DNA from: Warburgia ugandensis
Lineage: Eukaryota; Streptophyta; Magnoliopsida; Canellales; Canellaceae
Assembly (NCBI GenBank): GCA_035236585.1
Contig: CP141139.1
Location: 22,460,990-22,524,989, forward strand
Reading direction: 5' to 3'
Length of the DNA: 64,000 nt
Shown: positions 54,001 through 64,000 of the stretch, in pieces
Position numbering within the stretch: the stretch's first letter is position 1
Layout of the letters: the number at the start of each line of letters is the position of its first letter
Notes under the pieces: model-generated
Told to the model about the DNA's origin: nothing
The model's input: only the letters and a program-made list of their open reading frames with translations
The model's database searches: none
Made by a program: the position numbers and the translations under genes

Positions 54001-54725
54001 ATCCTGTGTCCCTATGTACCCGGGGACCACATGGCGGTGAGGTCGTGGGCATAGTTGGACCCTATGGTTTTGTGGACTTATTTGCATTGCATATGGCATG
54101 ATATGAGGTTGGTCGACCATACCATACTAGATATCCATGAGTTGGATTCAATGAAGCATCATATGCATATCATTATGTTATGATATATATGATACTTTTG
54201 ACTTGGTTTGTGAGATTCTTTAAGTCGTTAGTGTTTCAATTTTGAAATGGTTTTTGATATATTGAACTTGAGTGTTCAGACATGCACATGTTTTGAAAGA
54301 GCACATGATTTTAAACATCGCATGCATCATAAAACTAGTAGTGATAGGCTCCTACTGAGTATAGTATATACTCACCCAATCCTCAACATTTTTCAGACAC
54401 AAAGTAAACACTTAAGAGCAAGGAACGCTTGTGACAGAAGATACCTAGACTAAGTGCAAGTAAGTAAACCCCTACCTTATCTTTCAATGTTACTTGACTG
54501 TAGTTACTTTCTAATAGCTGAGGCTGTGACTAACACTTTCTTGGGAATAATGTTGATTTAAAACTTTGCCATGGTTAGATAATTTGAGAATGCGTTTTGA
54601 CACTTGGGGTTTTTGTGAAAGATTGTTTTCCAAACCAAAAATATTTTCATGCATTTCATACTTATAAAACAAGAGATCTCGTCTTTTTATCAAAATTGCA
54701 TCATATAAAAACCCGGGTCGTCACA
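51080..54725 (+). mobile_element. Gypsy derivative with gag and 3' LTR but almost no pol, broken
   Basis: Fossil. A gag-type region (about 51130-51862; EATFWWETAERTYF, NDKYYPKH, knuckle CYLCGELGHF) is followed closely by a stretch resembling the end of a chromovirus integrase (about 52010-52096; MKEETWELELEMREKYPEIF). Reverse transcriptase is not seen. A purine-rich tract precedes the 3' LTR. No 5' LTR is visible; the left part meets the Harbinger element region. It resembles gag-only, non-autonomous gypsy derivatives. It has several breaks. Confidence 0.75.
52147..54725 (+). repeat. Gypsy 3' LTR, about 2.6 kb
   Basis: Begins TGTAATGACTCC and ends CGGGTCGTCACA. A CTCTATAAATAGAGC promoter-like element lies near 52565-52579. 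Open frames at 52672-53130 and 53670-54450 are chance frames in LTR DNA. It is GC-richer than most of the window around 52430-53060. Confidence 0.75.
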
Positions 54726-56427
54726 GGATAATAGCTGCCCATTGACCTTTTCTCAAGGATTCCTTGAGGTCTCGTGTGTTCATTATGACAGGTCCCACCA
54801 TCACAAGCATTTTGTTTAAATGATTGATGACCCTTGAATTCTGGACATCCATGAATAACTTCACTAATCTTTCATTTCATGTGATGCAGCATCATATTAT
54901 TCTTGATTTGATGTTTTTATTCTCTTCTTATGAGACCTTTTTTTTTTTTTTTTATAAATTTTTTATGAGGTGTTATTGGGCTGTTCTAGAGGTGTTTAAG
55001 GAAATATTATAGAGGATGGCTTACTACGTTTTGTTCATCTTGATTAATCTACGGATGATTAATACCTGTCAACGACCATTTAATTTTCTAAGAAACTCTG
55101 CTCTTGAATATGCTTGGTCATAGTATGGGTTACTGCTTTCTTTCTTTGGCTGGGATTAAATTTAAGAAAGTACATGACTGATTTTCAATGTAATTCTTAG
55201 CTTGTAAGAAATTTTTTTTATATGTTGGGGTTTGTAACTTGTTAATACATTACAAAAATGCATGGTTAGGCTAGTTTTGAACCTAAGACCACTAGTTTTA
55301 ACTAATCTAAAGGTTACGGGTAAAGTGCAATGCATTTTGTGTGTCTCTATATTTACGATGCCACTTTTTTTATATCTAAGCCATTTATCTTCTGCTCATG
55401 TACTTAATTTCTTCTACATGTTAAAAATCACAGCAACAGGGTAGTTACAAGGGCTGACTTTTTGTTTAGGAATCAATGGCCATATTCTTAAACTCATTGA
55501 AAACATAAGCTGAGATAATTCAATCAGCCTTTTATTTATTTATTTGTAGGTAATTTTACAGGAGGGTGATTAATGTGAATGGATATATTAATTACATCTT
55601 TCAAAGATAACACCTATCAAGTGCATGCTTGAATATCATTCCTCTTGGGTAAATTGCATTAGTGAGATATGATGATGAACCCACTATACCAGTTCATGAC
55701 TTAATGCAGGGGCCTTCAGTAGGTGGACGCCACCTAGAAACTAAAGAGCAGATAATGTGGATGACTCATGGAAATTGGAAATGACTTGTGATGGAGGTCT
55801 TGAATGAATATGCTTGACATTAGATAACACTATAAAGCTCAAGACCATTGATTAGTGATTGTTAGGAGTAGGGGAAAATTCTTGTATGTATCCCTTCTTT
55901 CTATAGAACAACATTCATGAATGAGAAGGATCAGAAAGAAATACATAATTCTGCTGCCAAATAAGCGGACAAGTCCAACAAAGCACAAAACACAAATGAC
56001 CACAACTACAATTGTCATAGCACTATACTTTCTACATCATCCTGCAGCAGTAGGTTTAAAACAGAAGTCCCTTAGCTCTATAACATAACCAACAAAAGCA
56101 TCATCCATGTGGTTCCCTTCTTGCTAATCATGAAGCTTAGCAATGCAAATGGTCAATGTTTCAATTTCTAGAAAAGATGATGTGCTATTGATTAAAAATC
56201 AAAAGAAATATCCTCATTGGGACTGTCACTATAGAAATTGTAAAAAATAAATGAATTTTGAGGAAAATGATTCTCAAAATGAAGAAAATACAATTTTATA
56301 GATGCAGAAAACTTATATGTCAAGAGGTTCTGTAGATAGAAAATTGTTGAATGCAACATCAGAGAGTTAAGTGATAAAGGTATTAATAATTGCATTATGA
56401 ATTGAGAGACTTGTCTTTTCTTCATGG
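54726..56427. other. Non-coding AT-rich DNA
   Basis: No gene or element recognised. It contains a poly-T run (about 54940-54953). Open frames are short and lack domains. Confidence 0.4.
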
Positions 56428-57480
56428 TTGTTGATCTTAGAGATCAGTCATGTCGAGCGACGAGTGAAAGGAATGAAGTGGTTAAGCTGGTTATACTACA
56501 AGAAAGATTTGATTATTGACTCCAGTTACTCACACCATTTGATTGGAGATGGCACTATGTATTTGGAACTATGGAAATATGAAGACAATGATATAATAGT
56601 GACAACCGACAACTATATGCACTTAGTGGAAAATGAAGGGTGCACAAAAGTGAACACCTAAGCAACTTTCAAAATAGTAATATTTGTTAGGGTTATCAAT
56701 GTCGGTTTGAGAACTCTTTGACACTATACTCTAATCCATTTGTATTGGTTTGTTCTAATGTTTTAAGTCCATGTAGAACAACACATTATAGAGACTTTCT
56801 GATATATTATTTTGTTTGTTGATAACTATACTAGGTTCTCAAGAGTTTGCTTCATGCACAAAAAGTTAGAGGCTTTTTTAATCTTTAAAATATTTATAAT
56901 TTTTTTGAAGGAGAGCACCGTGCAAAGATAAAGTACCTAAGAACAATAATAGAGGGAAATCCCAATCATATTGTGATGAGAATGACAGTAAGAGGTAATT
57001 GACTTGTACTATGACAGACCACAAAATGGTAATGCTTTTGCGAAGCAGAAGTTAAGGAACTTATTAGTTTGTAGAAGTTAGATACATAGTAAAACTTTAC
57101 CTAAGGACTTATAGGTGGAGGATATGACATGTGCTTGTCACATGATAAACTGGCTTCCTCTTAATTAGTTGTACTTACCCTTCAAGTTAATGTAGAAGAT
57201 GAAGGCATTGCTGAGAAATTTTAGAGTCTTTGGTTCTACATGCTATGTGTATGTTCTAGTTGAGGAAAGGACAAAAATTGAACCAAAGGATAAAAAATAT
57301 GTGTTTATGGGCTATGACTCAAGGAGGTAGGGTTAGCGATGCATGGATCCTAAAACACACAAGAGCATTACCTGTCTTAACATTGTATTTGATGAGATTT
57401 CTTCATTCTATGTGCAACTCATGCTAATCCCATGTGCAATTCCTACAAGCTCTAGTGAAGTAGAAGAAGATTTAATATAG
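56428..57480 (+). mobile_element. Ty1/copia fragment, decayed
   Basis: Fossil. A protease-like stretch reads LIIDSSYSHHLIGDGTMYLE (about 56506-56570). The later part reads KYVFMGYDSRR, DPKTHKSI and NIVFDEISS (about 57294-57410), typical of the end of copia integrase. No LTRs found. It is much older than the copia at 35102-41742. Confidence 0.65.
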
Positions 57481-57989
57481 AGAGAGATAAACTCCAACAA
57501 CACCAAAATCTCCAACTTCATGTGCCCCACATAGGTTATAAACTTTTGCAATGCTATTGAAAGTTTCCATGCACGACTATTAGATTATTATCAACCATCA
57601 TCATTTGGGGAAGGAAGAAAGACTATTAAAGGTGAGTAAACAATTTAATAATTAATTTCAAAGTAGGAGGATGTTGAGCTTATTACTCTATGGGCAACGA
57701 TTTTGGGACCAGCTTGGAATTGGTCGGGATTCTTCCCTTCCTCAAATGCTAACAACTTGTTTGCTTGTTGGTTTCATGTACTTTTGTTTAAGGGAATTCA
57801 GATGGACCAATATAGTTCATCATTCCACCTAAAGAAAAGGCTCTAAGATCTCTATATATCTAGAAATCAAGTCCTTAGATTAGTTATAGGGATGGAACTT
57901 GTTAGGCACCAACTTCACCTGGTTCGTAAACCAATCTCTACTAAATATGCCAGTTAGGCTATCTTGGGTTTAGAAGAGATGAAGATGGT

Positions 57990-58495
57990 TGTACATGGGG
58001 CTTTTAAAGTCATAAAAAAGAAGTCAGTTTTTGGTCAACCATTGTCGTAAAATTAATACAAGTTGGTTTAAAAAAAAACTACTTTTAAAATCATACTTAG
58101 GAATATTGTTCATCATGAATCGACTTCTTGAGTGTGGTGGGAAACACTTTTTTTTTTCTTTCTTTTCGAACTCACTTCTTAAGTGTAGCTAGAAACACCC
58201 TTTTTTTTTGTGAGAATGAATTTAGAAGTCGGTTTGGGAAACCGAATTAAAAAGTATGTACTTTTCCAATTAGTTTTGGAAAATCGACTTTAAAAGTATG
58301 ATTTTTTAAAGTTGGTTTGGGAGAACCAACTTGAGAAATCCCCACTTTTAAAGTCACTTATCAAATCCAACTTGAAAGCCCTTGCTTTAGTGTGTTTGGA
58401 AATACTTTTTTTACCCCAATAGCTTTAGAAGTCAGTTTTGAAAAATGACTTTAATAGTCCCCACTTTTAAAGTTAGTTTTCAAAAATGACCTGTG
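57990..58495. repeat. Degenerate hairpin-rich repeat block
   Basis: Short inverted motifs built from AAGTCGGTTT and AAACCGAATT or AAACCGACTT variants recur about every 40-70 bases, often around TTTTGGAAAA or TTTGGGAGAACC centres. Examples lie near 58224-58250, 58268-58292, 58310-58335 and 58430-58455. T-rich runs separate them. No coding signal. Confidence 0.55.
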
Positions 58496-58539
58496 CTAGT
58501 TATCACGCACATTGAAAATAATGTGTATGAAAGCTTTAT

Positions 58540-59410
58540 AGGTATCTTGGTTGAGATGTTGGAAAAACAAAGGATGGACTTGCAGTTCAAATTGATCTTA
58601 TGAAGAAGGGTTTGAAGAAAGGTTGCATTCACAGAATAGGGATAGGCAAGGAACATACTTGCCTGAAGTAAATTATATACTTGATAGAGAGGAGAAAAGA
58701 ATATTTTGTAAAACCTCGTCAAAGCTCAAGGTCCCATACAGCTACTCTTCAGACTTTAGAAATATTTTCTTCATGGAAGAGTTGAAAGTATTAGGATGAA
58801 GTGACACGATTGCCATGTATTGATGCAACAACTCCTGCATGTGGCAATATATTCGATGTTGTCAAACAAAATTAGAGGATCTATCACAAATTTTGCTACT
58901 TCTTCAATGCTTTATATAAGAAGGTGGTGGATGTTTCAAAATAACAAGAACATCTAGTGACAATTTTAGGTGAGCTAGAGATATGAGATAATTTTTCTCA
59001 CCATCCTTCTTTGACATTATGGTACACTTAACAGTCACTTTATTGATGAGCTTAGACTTTGTGGACTGGTTTACTTCCTATAGATGTACCCATTTTAAGA
59101 GGTACATGAAAACTTTAAAAGGGTGTGTATGAAATCATAACCAGGTAAAAGGATGTATAGGTGAATGTTTCATTGCAAAGAAAACAAGGTGAAGTTTTGT
59201 ATCGAATACTTATCAAGAATGGATGCTATTATAATCCTGAGAAAGAAATGATCAGTTGGGTTTTATGATACCCAAAGTTGGTAGACCTTTTGGGTGATCG
59301 TGTATCTATCATTGATTATAAAGAAAGTGTCTAGGCATACCTTTATGTGCTTTCAAAATAACATTGATGAAGTTCAATCATACATTGAGCAAGTTGATCA
59401 TGCATGATTT
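58540..59410 (+). mobile_element. CACTA (En/Spm) TNP2 transposase fragment, decayed
   Basis: Ordered TNP2 motifs on the plus strand: GKTKDGLAVQIDLMKKGLKK (about 58562), EEKRIFCKTSSKLKVP then YSSDFRNIFFMEELKVLG (about 58690-58800), the DUF4218-like FSPSFFDIMVHLTVTLL pattern and YRCTHFKRYMKTLKG (about 58990-59130), and IDEVQSYIEQVD (about 59361-59396). They are spread over several frames with stops. It overlaps and extends the part of the protein seen at 490-1060 but lies on the opposite strand. No terminal repeats found. Confidence 0.75.
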
Positions 59411-59884
59411 ACTCTCTCTCTCTTGAATTTTCTTTTTCCTCTATTTTATATATGTGTAAAAATTAATTAATGGTTATATTCACTTTGATCTCTCCATTAA
59501 TTTGTATATAGTGATCACATGAACATCCTAAAATCAAGTATCCAAGTTACACAAGGAAATAGAAGCATCTACATTTGAGCACTATCTCACTTTTGATACT
59601 TAGCTCCATTAGAAGATAAAATGAATTAATTTGTACTTCTTATAAATTGCATAATATATATATATATATATATCTATATATTATACTTTATTACAACAAT
59701 CATATCCTACTTAATATATATACATAGGTTCAAGATTAGCGAGGCATTCTAGAAAATGATATATCAAATCCTTGGGCACGATAGCCATAGGACCATGACT
59801 AGAAATAATAAAATATACTGAATATGACATCAATTGTTATTGCTTGTACACAAAGGACCGTGATAACTCAAGAGTGCAATAGAA
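59411..59884. other. Non-coding AT-rich DNA
   Basis: Holds a short (AT)n tract near 59654-59673. No gene or element recognised. Confidence 0.4.
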
Positions 59885-60970
<1,086 letters not shown>

Positions 60971-63900
60971 GACTTTCAAGATAAAAACATGTAATAAGTA
61001 TTTAATTTTGCATAAAATATACCCAATTAGTTGCCTATGTGTTATAACTTATAGGGATAAATTAGAGTTTTTAACCAAAATTCGTAACACATGCATTTTT
61101 TATCTAATGATTAAAATTTTTGATATTTTGTAGGTCTAGAGGCTAATTCGAGTATGTATATGATTAATCATATTTTTTTTTGAATTTAATTAGAGTTTTT
61201 AACTTTTTGTAGGACGCGAGATAGTGATTTGACAACTAAGATCGATTGGGATGAAATTGGAAGATGATGATCAAAAGATCAAGTCAAAGCCTAGAAGTCA
61301 TTAATCCAACATGAGATCAAGGTTAATATCATCTTTAAGATAAGCAATGGATGCAATTTAGAGGAGCAAAAGTGGGTCCATACCCAAGCCATGCAAAGTC
61401 CACCACCTTTGCGTGGGTTGCACTTAAGCCACTTAGCCATATTTAAGCCATGAACAAGGTGAGAAGTTAAGGAGCCAAGTCAACTACCAAAGCTAAGGAA
61501 TTGAGCCATCAAGCTAAGCCAAGCGAGCCATCTTAGCCAAGCTAATAGAACCCACAAAATTAGCGATCAAAGTTAAATAAGCCAAGCTACATGGAAGGCC
61601 ACGATTGAAGAAAAAGCCAAAGAATTATCCTTGGGATTTATGGGAATATTTTGAAGATTATTAAGGAAAAATTTACTAGGATAAGGTAGCATGTGGACCA
61701 ATAGGAAGAGACCCCTTTAAGTTTTATATTTTTTCATGTTTTACTCACTTTCCACATCACCACTAAGATGCACCACAAATTTGACTTTCCATTCAAGAGA
61801 TTCCTACCTTTCTAAGACTTCTCCACCTTCCTAAACTTCCATTCTAACGACAGAACCAATCCCCACTTCTTAGAAAACTTCCTAGCTAATTACTTTTCTC
61901 CATCTTACCTCTCTTTCCTATCTTTTTGTACCCATCTCTTTCCTCTCACCTTCTTTTCTCTCTCTCTTACCTCATCCCATCCAATCCGCTTTCCTTATTC
62001 AAAGGGTTCTCAACAATCTTTGATGGGGGGGAGATGCATCCTCGTAAAAAATGGTGTCTCCTCACCTTGGTGCCTTCCAAAATCAGCCACTTTATCCCCT
62101 TTAAAACCCTAGCCAACCCATCATCTTAGCCATCTAAATACCCTTGTTTTATCCCCACTATACCATTATCTTTGGTCACCCTAGGAAATATAGGAGAAAA
62201 AAATATAAAAGACCATCAAAAACCAAAGTTTAGGAGCTGTCTCTTTAAGAAGAAAAAGATGCCTCCTTCACTTGGACGAGGGCATCCTTTTCCTTCCTCA
62301 CCTTCTCCTACTTTGTGTCTTGATCTTTCTTCTCTTTTTGTTGGATACTATCCTTTCAAGGTGGTTGCATATTCCCCAAGTGTTCCACGCCTAGGCCTTG
62401 TCAATTAGATCTCTTTTCAAAGGTTAATTGGTTCCCTTTTAAATCATCTCTCTTTGCTTGATCTTACTTCCATTGTTGATTAGTTAATGCTTTCCAATTC
62501 CATTGTTCTTCTTTGCTTGTTTATTCAAGATCCAAACTTGTTGTCCCTTGAAGTGACAACCAAAGGAAATCACCTTCAATCTAATCTTTGTCCTTGTTCT
62601 GCATTGCCCATTTAGATCTCCTTTGGTTTCATTGATCTTTAGATTGTTCCTTAGTAATTTTTTTATTATTGTCTTTATAGTCTATTATATTTTCCCTTAA
62701 ATCTTAAGCTTGTCAGAGGAGGAAATACTATTAAGATCTGATTTTGGGTTTCTTTTGGGGTGTTAAGCAACATGCACTCCTAGAGTGGACCACACCATTC
62801 ATGTAATTACTTTTAATGCAATACAATTTGATGGAGTTTATCCAAGTTTGTGATCATCTTATGTTGCTATTTACATATTGACTTCCTAAGTTGATCAATT
62901 GAATTTAGTTTCTTGCACATCCCAATCCAAATAATCCAAAATTCCTTAAAACCATGCGCACCACACGAAGTGATGAATGCATAGTTTTGAAGGCTTATTG
63001 GGTTAAACAAATTGGACAACATTACTAAGTTCTTTACCCATTTATAATCCATTATTCTCAATATTGATTGTTCATCTCAATAAGCATGAAGAGCATTTTC
63101 AAAATCATGTTGATACCATGCATGCAACCCATGAGTAGTACGCATGGTTTTGAATGATGTGGTGATTTATTGAAATTCAAGCTAATTGAATCCATTTGTG
63201 TTAGGGAAAGTTAGTTTAATTAGTGTTTGAATGCTAGTCTTGATTAAATTGTTAGCATGTTGTTTGATTAGTTTGTTGTTGTTAAAGTTTTCATTTACAT
63301 AAATTCCATTCCATTCTTTAGGATTTGCATGATTAGGAAAGTAGTTGATTAGTTGCATGTTTCTTTAGATGAATTGCTAAATTTCATTCTTATAAACTTT
63401 AATTTAGGAAAGTTGTTAAAATTTCATTTTTAGAAATTTTTAATTTTTAATTTTTTTATAGAAAGTGCATTGATTTAGGAAATTTTTTAATTTTAGCATG
63501 TTTTAAGTTTTAGCATAATTTTCATCTTCATGTATTAATTTTCACTTTTAGTTTAGGAAAAAATCTCTTGAATTTGGCTAGGTTAGATAATTTAAAGTAG
63601 AGACTACTAGTATCACATCTGTTCAATTCCTCGTGGGATTGAACTCCTCATGTGAATTACTACAACTAATTTGTGCGCTTGCAAGTTTAACTTAAAAATC
63701 ACAACAACATGGTTTTAGGGTTTTTTAGCTTGATCTTGAATTGAAAGGTCAGATATTTGATTAGGGCTTATTTAATCATCCAAATTAGATGCGATCTTGA
63801 TATGAGATTTGTGACATGCAATCTGGGAGATAAGACTGTTCATTTGCAAAATCTTGATGATATGAATGTAATTAGGCAATCTAACCATTAAATATTGGAT

Positions 63901-64000
63901 CTTTAATTAGAGCAAGCTTTTGAACACACTAATTAAGGATTTGTAACTTAGAAGTATAGATCTAACCATTGATTAATAATGGATCTCAATTTAACAAACT
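60971..64000. other. AT-rich non-coding DNA, possible old LTR end near 63600-63712
   Basis: No gene recognised. Around 61370-61560 a short AGCCA/AAGCC motif recurs many times (for example AGCCACTTAGCCA, AAGCTAAGCCAAGCGAGCCA). Around 61720-62110 there is C/T-rich sequence resembling a leader. The stretch TTCCTCGTGGGATTGAAC with TGCGCTTGCAAGTTT (63634-63690) resembles the 3' end of Tat/Athila-type gypsy LTRs, but no partner copy is in the window. Confidence 0.35.

Noticed and set aside
52672-54453. Several open frames on both strands
   Set aside because: They lie inside a gypsy LTR. Their length reflects locally higher GC content, not coding.

Overview
This is nuclear DNA of a flowering plant. 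The evidence is a plant-type fimbrin gene and a plant-type RhoGDI gene with short plant introns, a tRNA-derived Au SINE, Ty3/gypsy chromovirus and Ty1/copia LTR elements, CACTA and PIF/Harbinger transposons, pentatricopeptide-repeat (PPR) fragments and long (GA)n/(CT)n arrays. I cannot name the species. Only two host genes look ordinary. The rest is layered mobile DNA and its debris.

Layout. 1-1060: decayed CACTA transposase fragment (- strand). 1874-9404: complete fimbrin gene (- strand), 14 coding exons, 703 residues, with a TATA box and an imperfectly duplicated promoter/leader. 9420-14270: no gene recognised. 14280-16610: LINE pieces, with a SINE inserted that has perfect 15-bp target duplications. 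16611-28034: gypsy LTR material, namely an inverted LTR fragment followed by a chromovirus with a very long (about 4.3 kb) 3' LTR. 28035-33281: non-coding DNA with duplicated blocks, a SINE scrap and a GA array. 33282-35101: RhoGDI gene (- strand), whose 5' end stops at the boundary of a copia element. 35102-41742: copia element (- strand) with a piece of host importin-beta in its leader. 42150-51011: a PIF/Harbinger transposon of about 8.9 kb with matching terminal inverted repeats, a DDE transposase, a Myb/SANT partner ORF, fragments of two different PPR genes and GATATC-rich arrays at both ends. 51080-54725: gag-bearing gypsy derivative with a 2.6-kb 3' LTR. 54726-64000: non-coding DNA with copia debris, a hairpin-rich repeat, a second CACTA fragment on the + strand, an LTR-like region with a 110-bp CT array, and AT-rich sequence.

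The genes do not form a pathway. Fimbrin bundles actin and RhoGDI controls ROP GTPases that act on actin, but nothing shows that their proximity is more than chance. The items most worth following are the Harbinger element (host gene fragments plus terminus-derived tandem arrays), the importin-beta piece inside copia, and the two GC-AG introns, one of which lies 10 bases from a 74-base pyrimidine array.
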